Shown here piece by piece: positions 1 through 10,187 of a DNA stretch of 64,000 nt. Origin of the DNA: Amycolatopsis sp. MtRt-6. Its GTDB lineage: Bacteria; Actinomycetota; Actinomycetes; Mycobacteriales; Pseudonocardiaceae. The first letter of the stretch is position 1; the number at the start of each line of letters is the position of its first letter. The DNA is taken from positions 62,001 to 126,000 of the forward strand of contig NZ_JADWPD010000014.1 in the NCBI RefSeq assembly GCF_017308975.1. The letters are read 5' to 3'. Made by a program: the position numbers and the translations under genes. Under the pieces are notes generated by a model. That model was not told the origin of the DNA. It ran no database searches and was given only the letters and a program-made list of their open reading frames with translations.

Positions 1-222
1 TCGCGCGCGGACGTCCTCGTCGAGCTGGACGATGAAGTTGTAGGCACCGCGGATCTTGTACGAGCGGACGGTCTGCAGGTCCTCGCGTTTCACCCAGACC
101 TGGGCGTCCACCCGGGACGAGAGCCGGGCGCTCGGCTCCAGCGGCGTCCTGGTCACCACCCCGGCCAGCCGCTCGGCGGCCTTTTCGATCGTCGCCGCGG
201 TCACCGTGTCGATGTCGTGCAC
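1..222 (-). CDS. ilvA: Threonine dehydratase, N-terminal part (cut by window edge)
   Basis: Reading the minus strand from a GTG at 222 gives 74 codons that run off the left edge. The peptide contains RTPLE, then WVKREDLQTVRSYKIRGAYN. SYKIRGA is the PLP-lysine motif of fold-type II threonine dehydratases, so the enzyme should deaminate threonine to 2-oxobutyrate, the first step of isoleucine synthesis. It lies about 50 kb from ilvBNC and 48 kb from ilvD in the same window. No clear Shine-Dalgarno sequence precedes the GTG, so the exact start is less sure than the identity. The C-terminal half, including any ACT-like regulatory domain, is outside the window. It is divergent from the sigma factor gene. 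Confidence 0.85.
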   Translation of the reverse strand, partial: MHDIDTVTAATIEKAAERLAGVVTRTPLEPSARLSSRVDAQVWVKREDLQTVRSYKIRGAYNFIVQLDEDVRAR

Positions 223-310
223 CCCGGTGAATCTACGACTCGCGCGTCCCGGGCAACCGTTCGGGCCTCCGGGCGCATCAGAGGGGTGTCGAACGAGATG
301 GGGGGCGCCG

Positions 311-802
311 ATGGACGCCGGATTCACCGAGTACGTGACCACGCGGGCGGCGTGGCTGCGCAAGGTCGCGTACTTGCTCTGCGGCGACTGGCACCGGGCC
401 GACGACCTGGTCCAGTCGTCGATCACCCGGCTCTACGCCCACTGGTCACGGGTCTCCCGCGCCGACAACGTGGACGGCTACGCGCGCCGCACGCTGGTCA
501 ACACGTTCCTGGCCGAACAGCGGACGTCGTGGTGGCGGCGGGTGGATCTGCGCGAAAAAGACCACGACCCGACGGCTCCGGGCGCGGACGTCGAACTGGC
601 CCTCGACCTGCGGGCCGCGCTGGAGCGGCTGCCGGCCCGGCAGCGCGCGACCGTCGTCCTGCGCTACTTCTGCGACCTCCCGGTCGCGGAGACCGCGCGG
701 GCGCTGGGCTGTTCCGAAGGCACCGTCAAGAGCCAGACCGCGAAGGCCGTGGACACGCTTCGCGAGCTACTGCGGGAACCGATCCGGGAGGGACGAGCAT
801 GA
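311..802 (+). CDS. ECF-type RNA polymerase sigma factor, SigE/M3-like
   Basis: A 163-aa protein built as a minimal sigma factor. Region 2 lies at about residues 10-75 (ADDLVQSSITRLYAHW). Region 4 lies at about 105-155 (LPARQRATVVLRYFCDLP, then an HTH with CSEGTVKSQ). This fits the short actinobacterial SigE-family ECF factors, which usually sit upstream of a membrane-anchored regulator. The open frame extends upstream to 56, but homology starts at MDAGFTEYV, so the ATG at 311 is preferred. Its stop overlaps the next start (ATGA at 799-802), which indicates translational coupling with its probable anti-sigma partner. The signal it answers to is not visible. Confidence 0.85.
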   Translation: MDAGFTEYVTTRAAWLRKVAYLLCGDWHRADDLVQSSITRLYAHWSRVSRADNVDGYARRTLVNTFLAEQRTSWWRRVDLREKDHDPTAPGADVELALDLRAALERLPARQRATVVLRYFCDLPVAETARALGCSEGTVKSQTAKAVDTLRELLREPIREGRA

Positions 803-1797
803 CCGACCACGAGCTGGCCACCAAGCTGAAGGAACTGGCCGAAGCGCCGGCCCCGCCGCCGCGGATCGACCTCGACCGCGCGCGCCGGATCGGGGGACGC
901 CGTCGTCGCGCGCGGACCACGGCGCTGGCCCTCGGCTGTGCCGCGGTCGTGACGGCCGGCGGTGTGACGGCGGTGTCGCTGTTCCGGCCGGTCCCGCCGC
1001 TGGCGATCGCGCCGGCGGCCACGGGGCCCGGATCCGCGTCGGCCCCGATCACGCCCGTCACGCCGGTGCCCGTGGCCGACCCGATGGAGGCGAAGGCGAG
1101 CTTCGGCTGGCTGCCGGAGCAGATCAAGGGCATCGAGTACACCGTCGGCGCGCACGGCGACACCACGCTGGCCATCGGCCACGGCGAACTGGCGCCGATG
1201 ATCTGGTTGTCGGTTTTCGACCAGGAGCCGCCGGTGCCTCCTGACCTGGGCGGACAGCCGTCGCGGATCCCCGTCCGGATCGGCGGCCAGGACGGCTACT
1301 GGCTCACGAACGCCCCCGGTGACCCGCTGAACCGCGGCGACAGCTACCTGCGCTGGCGGACCCGGGACGGCAAGTGGGCCCAGCTGCACGCGTACTACCT
1401 CGTCGGCCCGGACCTGCAGCAGGTGCTGACGCGGGTCGCCGGCGACGTCACGGTCGGGATCCACGCGGTCCCGTTGCCGCTGCACATCACCAGCCTGCCG
1501 AGCGGGTTCTCGCTCACCGACGGTTACCTGCAGCGCCGCCCCGACCAGGACGGCGTCCCGTGGCGGCTGGTGCTGCAGTACACGGCGGAGGGCGGGCTGG
1601 CGACGATCAACGTCTCGCCCCCCGGCGGCCCCACGGACGGCCTCGGCAAGCCGGAGTGCGTGACGAAGAACGAGCTGCAGGCCTGCGTCTCGTTCAACCA
1701 GCCGAAGATCGGCGGCGTCACCGCGAAGGAACTGCTCAGCCGGATCACGCTGCTCGGCCCGGACGAGACGAAGTGGACCACGCGCGTGATCGGCTGA
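799..1797 (+). CDS. Membrane-anchored protein, probable anti-sigma partner
   Basis: A 332-aa protein starting MTDHELATKLKELAEAP. It has a basic stretch (RRIGGRRRRART) just before one transmembrane segment at about residues 45-65 and a large outer domain of about 265 residues. The layout of short cytoplasmic N-terminus, single membrane span and long extracytoplasmic domain is that of sigma-factor partner proteins. It overlaps the sigma gene by 4 nt. I see no canonical zinc anti-sigma HxxxCxxC motif, so the anti-sigma role rests on position and topology. The extracytoplasmic domain is not a family I recognise. It ends one base before the convergent ramB stop. Confidence 0.65.
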   Translation: MTDHELATKLKELAEAPAPPPRIDLDRARRIGGRRRRARTTALALGCAAVVTAGGVTAVSLFRPVPPLAIAPAATGPGSASAPITPVTPVPVADPMEAKASFGWLPEQIKGIEYTVGAHGDTTLAIGHGELAPMIWLSVFDQEPPVPPDLGGQPSRIPVRIGGQDGYWLTNAPGDPLNRGDSYLRWRTRDGKWAQLHAYYLVGPDLQQVLTRVAGDVTVGIHAVPLPLHITSLPSGFSLTDGYLQRRPDQDGVPWRLVLQYTAEGGLATINVSPPGGPTDGLGKPECVTKNELQACVSFNQPKIGGVTAKELLSRITLLGPDETKWTTRVIG

Positions 1798-3222
1798 TCA
1801 GCCCTTGGGCACCGCCGGGTAGGGGACGAAGGTGCTCGTGTTCTCGTCGACGGTGAGCTGCTTGCCGATCGTCGGGAACGCGCGCTGCGAGCACGCCGGG
1901 CGTTCGCAGACCTTGCACCCCATCCCGATCGGCGTCGCCGCGGCGGGCTCGTCCAGGTCGAGGCCGGTCGAGTAGACGAGCCGCCCGGCGTGCCGCAGTT
2001 CGCAGCCGAGCCCGACGGTGAACGTCTTGCCCGGGCTGCCGTAGCCGCCGATGTTGCGCGACACCGTGCGCGCGACCCAGAAGTAGCTCTTGCCGTCGGG
2101 CAGGGTGGCGATCTGGGTGAGGATCTTGCCCGGCTGGGTGAACGCCTCGTAGATGTTCCACAGTGGACAGGCCCCGCCGACGCGGGAGAAGTGGAACCCG
2201 GCCGCCGACTGCCGCTTCGACATGTTGCCGGCCCGGTCCACCCGCACGAACGAGAACGGCACCCCGCGCTGCTTGGGCCGCTGCAGCGTGGACAGCCGGT
2301 GGCAGACCGTCTCGAAGCCGACGCCGTAGTGGTCGCACAGCCGCTCGATGTCGTAGCGGAAGCGCTCGGCCGCGGCCAGGAACGGGCCGTAGGGGAGGAT
2401 CAGCGCCCCGGCGAAGTAGTTCGCCAGGCCGACGCGGGCGAGCGACCGGGCGGCCGGGCCGGAGAACGCCCACGAGTCGGCGAGCTCGGTGATGAGGTCG
2501 TCGTATTCGAGCAGGGCGATCTGCGAAGCCATCCGGAATGCCTGCTGCCCGACCCGCAGGCTCGGCGCCAGCCGCAGCACCCGCGTCACCGGCTCGTAGC
2601 GGTGCTGCTGGCCGGCGGCTTCGTCGATGCCCTCGCTGGTGACCTCGACGCCGTAGCGCTGGAACAGCCGTTCCTTCAGCGCGCCGAGGACCTGCCCGCG
2701 CTGCAGCGGGATGTCGGCGGCCATCCTTTCGGCGCGTTCGTCCAGCTCGGCGACGTAGTTCTCGCGCTCGTAGAAGAAGTCGCGGACCTCCTCGTGCGGC
2801 AGCGGCGCGGCGGCGCTGCCGTGCAGGCCGAGGCCGTTTTCCGTGGTCAGCACGGCGGTGTTCTCGACGGCGTTGCGGTAGCTGCGGTGCAGCTTGACCA
2901 GCGCCTGGGCGATGGCGGGCAGGTTGGTGGCCAGCTCGTTGAGCTCGCTCGTGGTGACGTCGACGCCGAGGGCCTCGTCGAGCAGCGCTTCCTTGACGTC
3001 GGCGACCAGCCGGGACGTGTCGTTGTTGGCGAAGAACTCGGTGTCGACGCCGAAGGCCTGGGTGATCCGCAGCAGCACCGGCACGGTCAGCGGGCGCGAG
3101 TTGTGCTCGATCTGGTTGAGGTAACTGGGTGAGATCTCCAGCACACGAGCGAGATCGGCCTGGCTCATCGAGCGGCTTTCGCGGAGGTGCCGCAGCCGCG
3201 CGCCGGCGAAAGTCTTCTCCAT
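1798..3222 (-). CDS. ramB: RamB/ScfR-type regulator of acetate and glyoxylate metabolism
   Basis: A 474-aa regulator with an N-terminal Xre-type HTH (residues 8-62; SQADLARVLEISPSYLNQIE), a central IrrE/ImmA-like region, and a C-terminal cysteine-bearing domain (CKVCERPACSQRAFP, near residue 440) typical of short-chain fatty acyl regulators. Its divergent position next to aceA is conserved in actinobacteria, where RamB represses aceA/aceB in Corynebacterium and Mycobacterium. The start is well supported by GGAAAGGAGG about 7 nt upstream of the ATG. Repeated TTCGCAA/TTTGCAAA sites in the shared intergenic region suggest that it controls aceA and itself. RamB rather than PrpR is inferred from the neighbour. 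Confidence 0.88.
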   Translation of the reverse strand: MEKTFAGARLRHLRESRSMSQADLARVLEISPSYLNQIEHNSRPLTVPVLLRITQAFGVDTEFFANNDTSRLVADVKEALLDEALGVDVTTSELNELATNLPAIAQALVKLHRSYRNAVENTAVLTTENGLGLHGSAAAPLPHEEVRDFFYERENYVAELDERAERMAADIPLQRGQVLGALKERLFQRYGVEVTSEGIDEAAGQQHRYEPVTRVLRLAPSLRVGQQAFRMASQIALLEYDDLITELADSWAFSGPAARSLARVGLANYFAGALILPYGPFLAAAERFRYDIERLCDHYGVGFETVCHRLSTLQRPKQRGVPFSFVRVDRAGNMSKRQSAAGFHFSRVGGACPLWNIYEAFTQPGKILTQIATLPDGKSYFWVARTVSRNIGGYGSPGKTFTVGLGCELRHAGRLVYSTGLDLDEPAAATPIGMGCKVCERPACSQRAFPTIGKQLTVDENTSTFVPYPAVPKG

Positions 3223-3297
3223 TCGTGCCCTCCTTTCCGGAAGGTTTCCGGTCCTGAACGGTTACGTGAACGGTCAAGAACGCGGATTTTCGATCAC

Positions 3298-3436
3298 TTG
3301 CGAACCACTCGATTCGCAACCTTTGCAAAGAGCCTACGGACCCTTCGCACAAATTGGCAAATTGGACAACTGGACCGCGTTTTCGCTGGCGTGTCAGGGT
3401 CATGGCAAGCAAGGCGAGCAATCGCAAACTTCGCAA
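3298..3436. promoter_or_regulatory. Cluster of RamB-like operator sites between ramB and aceA
   Basis: The 229-bp divergent region has several copies of one short word: TTGCGAA (3298-3304), TTCGCAA (3313-3319), the palindrome CTTTGCAAAG (3321-3330), TTCGCAC (3344-3350), TTGGCAA (3354-3360), TCGCAAA (3422-3428) and TTCGCAA (3430-3436). The known RamB motif in Corynebacterium centres on ACTTTGCAAA. The cluster is therefore most simply the operator region for the adjacent regulator acting on both genes. The last pair is only 15 nt from the aceA start, a position suited to repression. Confidence 0.65.
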
Positions 3437-3451
3437 CACCGGGAGAGTCCG

Positions 3452-4732
<1,281 letters not shown>

Positions 4733-4740
4733 TCCCGGCC

Positions 4741-4779
4741 GCGGCCCGGCGGCGGCAACCCCCTCCGCCGCCGGGCCGC
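4741..4779 (+). terminator. Strong intercistronic hairpin between aceA and aceB
   Basis: Perfect 15-bp inverted repeat (GCGGCCCGGCGGCGG at 4741-4755, complement at 4765-4779) with a 9-nt loop, 9 nt after the aceA stop. No T-run follows, so it may act as an RNA-stabilising or partial-termination element that lowers aceB relative to aceA rather than as a full terminator. Confidence 0.6.
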
Positions 4780-4820
4780 GACCCTCCCCTTCTTCCCCGC
4801 ACAGCTCGTGGAGGCATCCC

Positions 4821-6428
<1,608 letters not shown>

Positions 6429-6436
6429 CAGGGGCC

Positions 6437-6468
6437 CCGGCCTCCCCTACCTGACGAGGGGAGGCCGG
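6437..6468 (+). terminator. Hairpin terminator after aceB
   Basis: Perfect 12-bp inverted repeat, CCGGCCTCCCCT (6437-6448) and AGGGGAGGCCGG (6457-6468), with an 8-nt loop, starting 8 nt after the aceB stop. The T-run is weak, as is common in high-GC actinobacteria. Confidence 0.75.
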
Positions 6469-6499
6469 ATTCCACACTGTTGGGATGGTGTGGGTCCGG

Positions 6500-6540
6500 A
6501 CCGGTCCCGGTGGCGGTGGCTCCCCGCCACCGGGACCGGT
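6500..6540. terminator. Second hairpin, probable bidirectional terminator
   Basis: A perfect 17-bp inverted repeat (6500-6516 and 6524-6540, core CCGGTCCCGGTGGCGG) with a 7-nt loop, followed by TTCATTT. It sits between the convergent aceB and TetR genes and can serve either. The remaining bases to 6701 show no gene or other clear element. Confidence 0.65.
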
Positions 6541-6701
6541 TCATTTGTGCGTCAGCGAGACGAAACCGCCACTTGACGAACGCCGGCCCGTCGTCCGGCG
6601 ACGCGTGCAGGCTCGCCCGCCGGCCTCGACGACGGAACAGGCGCACAGGGGCCCCATCCGGGCGACCGTCACCCGGCTCGCGCTCGATCCGGGGCTGACG
6701 C

Positions 6702-7235
6702 TCACCCCCGCGCGGCCAGCAGGACCTTCGCCGCCTCGCCGGCCGTCTCCGCTTCGCGCGGATCGCCGGTGATGGCGGCGAGCACGGTCGCGCCCTCCAT
6801 GAGCGAGAACAGCTGGTCGGCGAGGTTCTGGTCGGAAACGAGACCACGGAGGTAGGCCCGGACCTCGTCCTTGTGCTTGCGGATCGCGGCGGCGATGCCC
6901 GGCGTGGGCTCGCCGAACTCGCCGAAGGAGTTGATGAACGCGCAGCCGCGGAAGCCGGGCTCGGCGAACCAGTCCTTCAGCCACGCGAACACGGCCAACG
7001 GGTCGTCGCCGCGGGCGTGGACGAAATCGCGCAACGACCCCCGCCAGCGTTCGTCGCGGCGAAGCAGGTACGCCTCGACCAGGTCGTTCTTCGCCGGGAA
7101 GGTCTGGTAGAGCCGCTTGAGCGAGACGCCGGAGCGTTCGCGGACGGCGTCCATCCCGACCGCCTGCACGCCGTGGGCGTAGAAGAGGTCTTCGGCGGCC
7201 GCCAGCAGCCGGTCGGTCGCCTCCGTGGAATCCAT
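6702..7235 (-). CDS. TetR-family transcriptional regulator
   Basis: A 177-aa protein with an N-terminal TetR HTH (residues 6-52; LFYAHGVQAVGMDAVRERSG, then SLKRLYQTFPAKNDLVEAY) and a helical ligand-binding domain. The C-terminal part (FRGCAFINSFGEFGEP) resembles the subfamily controlling small redox or NTF2-like genes. It is divergent from the DUF1348-type gene. Two GAGAAC-type palindromes lie in the gap, so it very probably represses both genes. The effector is unknown. Confidence 0.85.
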   Translation of the reverse strand: MDSTEATDRLLAAAEDLFYAHGVQAVGMDAVRERSGVSLKRLYQTFPAKNDLVEAYLLRRDERWRGSLRDFVHARGDDPLAVFAWLKDWFAEPGFRGCAFINSFGEFGEPTPGIAAAIRKHKDEVRAYLRGLVSDQNLADQLFSLMEGATVLAAITGDPREAETAGEAAKVLLAARG

Positions 7236-7254
7236 GTCACCTGTCCCTGGCGCT

Positions 7255-7306
7255 GAGAATGATCGTTCTCTAGTCTAGCGGGAGCAGTGGAGAACGTACG
7301 TTCTCC
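7255..7306. promoter_or_regulatory. Double TetR operator
   Basis: Box 1 at 7255-7270 reads GAGAATGATCGTTCTC. Box 2 at 7289-7306 is the perfect 18-bp palindrome GGAGAACGTACGTTCTCC. Both share the half-site GAGAAC/GTTCTC and their centres are 35 bp apart. They fill the gap between the TetR gene and the divergent NTF2-like gene, which is the usual autoregulatory layout. Confidence 0.8.
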
Positions 7307-7325
7307 GCGTTCGGAAGGAGCTCTC

Positions 7326-7784
7326 ATGACCCCGCGCCCACCGTTCCCGCCGTTCGACGAGGACACCGCCCGGCAGAAGGTCCAGGCCGCCGAAGACGCG
7401 TGGAACACCCGCGACCCGGAGCGCGTCTCGCTCGCGTACACCGAGGACTCGGTCTGGCGCAATCGCGACCAATACGTCGTCGGACGCGCCCGGATCGTCG
7501 AGTTCCTGACCGGGAAGTGGGCGCGCGAGCTCGACTACGCGCTGCGCAAGGAGCTGTGGGGCTTCCGCGGCAACCGCGTCGGCGTCCGGTTCCAGTACGA
7601 GTCCCGGACCGCTGAGGGCCAGTGGTTCCGCAGCTACGGCAACGAGCTGTGGGAGTTCAGCGACGAAGGCCTGATGCGCCGCCGCGAAGCGAGCATCAAC
7701 GACGTCCCGATCACCGAAGCCGACCGCCGCATCTTCGGCCCGCGGCCGGAGTCCGAGCACGGCGTGCTGTTGCCGATCTTCTGA
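7326..7784 (+). CDS. DUF1348-type NTF2-like protein
   Basis: A 152-aa single-domain protein, starting MTPRPPFPPFDEDTARQKV after GGAAGGAG. Motifs such as AEDAWNTRDPERVSLAYTED, SVWRNRD and LWGFRGNRVGVRFQYE are typical of DUF1348 proteins with the NTF2/SnoaL fold. Members are small cytoplasmic proteins of uncertain enzymatic role, often linked to TetR regulators. The frame is open upstream to 7287, but that would place the start inside operator box 2, so 7326 is chosen. Confidence 0.85.
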   Translation: MTPRPPFPPFDEDTARQKVQAAEDAWNTRDPERVSLAYTEDSVWRNRDQYVVGRARIVEFLTGKWARELDYALRKELWGFRGNRVGVRFQYESRTAEGQWFRSYGNELWEFSDEGLMRRREASINDVPITEADRRIFGPRPESEHGVLLPIF

Positions 7785-7840
7785 GTCCGCTCTCGGCGGA
7801 ACGACGTCCGGCCGTTCCGGACCGTGGGCATGCTCGGGCC

Positions 7841-8620
7841 ATGACGACCTCGGCGTTCGGCGGCGAAGTGAGCGAGTACTACCAGCGGTTCCGCCGCGGC
7901 TACCCGCCTGAGGTGGCGGAGGAGGTGGCGACGGCGTTCGCGCTCACCCGCGACGACGTCGTTCTCGACCTCGGCTGCGGCACCGGCCAGCTCACCCGGG
8001 CCCTGGCTCCGCGCGTCGGGGCGGTACTGGGCATGGACCCGGAACCGGCGATGCTGGCCCAGGCCCGCCAGGCGACGACGGAGCCGAACGTCAGCTGGCT
8101 GCTCGGCGCGGACTCCGACGTCGGCGCGCTGACGTCGGCCCTCGGGCCGGGACGCCTGGCCGTGGTGACGGTGGCGCAGGCGTTGCACTGGATGGACCCC
8201 GAGCGGCTGTTCGCGGCGGTCCGCCCGCTGCTGCGTCCCGGCGGCGGTGTCGCGGTGGTGACCAACGGCGAGCCGCTGTGGCTGCAGGACACGGCGTGGT
8301 CGGCCGCGCTGCGGGAGGTCGTCGCCGCCTACCTCGGCGTCCCGCTGCACCGGACCTGCGGCACGGACGACGCGAGCCAGGAGCGGTACGCGAAGGCCCT
8401 CGCGGCCGCCGGCTACGCCGTGGCCTCGACGGTTGTCGAGTACTCCGCGCCGCTCAGCGTCGAGGAAATCGCCGGTGGTCTTTTTTCGGCCATGAGCCCG
8501 GAGCAGCTGCCGGGCCCGGACGCGAGGCCGGCGTTCACTGAACGCATCCGAGCGGCGGTCGCTCCGCACGGTCCGCTGCGGGAACGCGTCCGGGTCCGGC
8601 TGCTGACCGGAACCCGGTGA
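7841..8620 (+). CDS. SAM-dependent class I methyltransferase
   Basis: A 259-aa protein with the Rossmann methyltransferase core: motif I VVLDLGCGTGQLTRAL at about residues 45-60, the acidic residue GMDPE after beta-2, and VTVAQALHWMDPERLF. The HWMD segment after strand 4 is typical of the methyltransferase-11 group (UbiE/BioC-like sequences). The substrate cannot be told. It lies 56 nt after the DUF1348 gene and may share its transcript. No adjacent biosynthetic cluster gives a clue. Confidence 0.85.
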   Translation: MTTSAFGGEVSEYYQRFRRGYPPEVAEEVATAFALTRDDVVLDLGCGTGQLTRALAPRVGAVLGMDPEPAMLAQARQATTEPNVSWLLGADSDVGALTSALGPGRLAVVTVAQALHWMDPERLFAAVRPLLRPGGGVAVVTNGEPLWLQDTAWSAALREVVAAYLGVPLHRTCGTDDASQERYAKALAAAGYAVASTVVEYSAPLSVEEIAGGLFSAMSPEQLPGPDARPAFTERIRAAVAPHGPLRERVRVRLLTGTR

Positions 8621-8656
8621 ACCGAGGCGCCGATCGCCGCCGTTCCCCGAGTCCCC

Positions 8657-8785
8657 ATGACCATCAGGTTGAGAGTTGCCGTCGCCATCGTTTTCGCCGA
8701 GTTTTCGCTCGCGTTCGCCGTGGACGGAATTGCGACCACGACCGTCCCGGCCGGTCCGGACTGCGTCCGGCCGTGCCGGTTCTGA
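8657..8785 (+). CDS. Possible 42-residue exported peptide (doubtful)
   Basis: An ATG frame, MTIRLRVAVAIVFAEFSLAF and on to CVRPCRF, lies in the gap between the methyltransferase and glycosyltransferase genes. It has a basic start, a hydrophobic run and two C-terminal cysteines, so it could be a signal peptide or mini-protein. No ribosome binding site precedes it and the composition could be chance. It is recorded because the 177-nt gap contains nothing else. Confidence 0.2.
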   Translation: MTIRLRVAVAIVFAEFSLAFAVDGIATTTVPAGPDCVRPCRF

Positions 8786-8797
8786 GGTTCCGGCTAC

Positions 8798-10075
8798 CTA
8801 GACTTCCGGGATCTCGGCCGGGACCGGTTCAAAGGCGTTGCCGGTGGCGATCTTCGGCCGGGGCAGCTCGATCGGTTCGCCCGGCTTCGCCCGCCGGTAG
8901 ACCTCGGCGGTCGCTTCGGCGATCCGGCCCCAATCGAAGTCCGCGGCCAGCCGGGACTGCGCGGCCCGCGCGCGCTCGGCCGCGGCGTCGGCATCTGAGA
9001 GCACCGTCGTCACCGCGTTGGCCAAGGCCGCGACATCGCCGGGGCTGAAGGCCAGCCCGGTCTCGCCGTGCACGACGACCTCGCCGAGCCCGCCGGCCGT
9101 CGAAGCGACCAGCGGCGCCTTCGCGGCCGCGGCCTCCAGCGCGACGATCCCGAACGGCTCGTACCGGCTGGGCAGCACCACGGCGTCGGCCGCGGCCAGC
9201 GCCGCGCGGAGGTCGCGGTCGGAGAGGTGGCCGACGAAGTCGACCGCGCGCCGTACCCGCAGCTTCCGCGACTGTTCGACCAGCTCGTCGAAGTGTCGTC
9301 CTTTTCCGGCAACGACCACGCGGGTGCCCGGGTGGCGCCGCCGGATGCGGGGGAGCGCGGCCAGCAGGTCCTGCACGCCCTTCTCCCACTCGAGTCGTCC
9401 GAAATAGAGCAACAGCGGCGCACCGGCGGGGCTGTAGACCTCGCGGGCGCGCGCGATCTCGTCCGCGGGCACCTGCCAGCCGCGCTCCTCGATGCCGTTG
9501 TGGATCACCGTGACGTCGGCCGCCTCGACCTCGAAGAGGTGCGCGACCTCGCGGCGCATGGCCTGGGAGCAGGTGATCAGCGCGTCGGCGCGATTGGCCA
9601 GCCACCACTCGACCGAGTGAACCTGCTGGTTCAGCGGGTGCGACAGCCAGCCGGAGTGCCGGCCGGCCTCGGTCGCGTGGATCGTGCCGACCAATGGCAC
9701 GCGCGCGGCCTCGGCGATCGCGATGGCCGGGTGGGCGACCAGCCAGTCGTGCGCGTGGACGACGTCGGGCTGCCAGGTGCGCAGCATGTCCTGCGCGGCG
9801 CGGATCATGGCATGCCCCATGGCCAGCGTCCAGGCGACGAGGTCCCGTTCGAACGTCACGTGCATCGGGTCTTCGGCGACCCGGACGATCCGCACGCCCT
9901 CGACGACGCGGTCGGTGCGGGGATGCGTCCCGGCGTCGGTGCCCGCGGCGTGCCGGCAGAGCACCACGACTTCGTGGCCCTGGCGGGCGAGGTGGGTGGC
10001 GAGCGCGTGGACGTGCCGAGCCAGGCCCCCGATGGCCACGGGCGGGTACTCCCAGGACAGCATCAGCACTCGCAT
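8798..10075 (-). CDS. GT4 alpha-glucosyltransferase (Rv3032-like)
   Basis: A 425-aa GT-B-fold glycosyltransferase of family GT4. N-terminal motif: LSWEYPPVAIGGLARHVHAL; HAHDW follows near residue 110. The C-terminal nucleotide-sugar site has GRLEWEKG and RYEPFGIVALEA (the E-x7-E motif). Sequence style and position match Rv3032, the alpha-1,4-glucosyltransferase of methylglucose lipopolysaccharide and glycogen synthesis in mycobacteria. The GH57 and methyltransferase genes that normally adjoin it lie upstream on the same strand, about 2.9 kb away. It is divergent from a GH2 gene. The exact polysaccharide product in this organism is an inference. Confidence 0.85.
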   Translation of the reverse strand: MRVLMLSWEYPPVAIGGLARHVHALATHLARQGHEVVVLCRHAAGTDAGTHPRTDRVVEGVRIVRVAEDPMHVTFERDLVAWTLAMGHAMIRAAQDMLRTWQPDVVHAHDWLVAHPAIAIAEAARVPLVGTIHATEAGRHSGWLSHPLNQQVHSVEWWLANRADALITCSQAMRREVAHLFEVEAADVTVIHNGIEERGWQVPADEIARAREVYSPAGAPLLLYFGRLEWEKGVQDLLAALPRIRRRHPGTRVVVAGKGRHFDELVEQSRKLRVRRAVDFVGHLSDRDLRAALAAADAVVLPSRYEPFGIVALEAAAAKAPLVASTAGGLGEVVVHGETGLAFSPGDVAALANAVTTVLSDADAAAERARAAQSRLAADFDWGRIAEATAEVYRRAKPGEPIELPRPKIATGNAFEPVPAEIPEV

Positions 10076-10187
10076 GGGCAGAGGTTACTCGCGAGTCAGA
10101 AGGCCTCGACGCGCCCGTGCTCGCGAAGTGTTCACATGTGACCTCGATCACTGGCGAGCGTGGCGATCTCTGTCACCATCGGCCGGG

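Noticed and set aside
56..310. Longer upstream start for the sigma factor
   Set aside because: The added 85 residues lie over the ilvA 5' region and show no sigma-factor sequence; the ATG at 311 fits the family length.
7287..7325. Upstream start for the DUF1348 gene
   Set aside because: It would lie within the TetR operator and lacks a ribosome site, while the ATG at 7326 has GGAAGGAG.
10132..10141. CRP-type site TCACATGTGA between GT4 and GH2 genes
   Set aside because: Its half-sites have the wrong order and spacing for a TGTGA-N6-TCACA site, so it is only mentioned as a possible regulator site.
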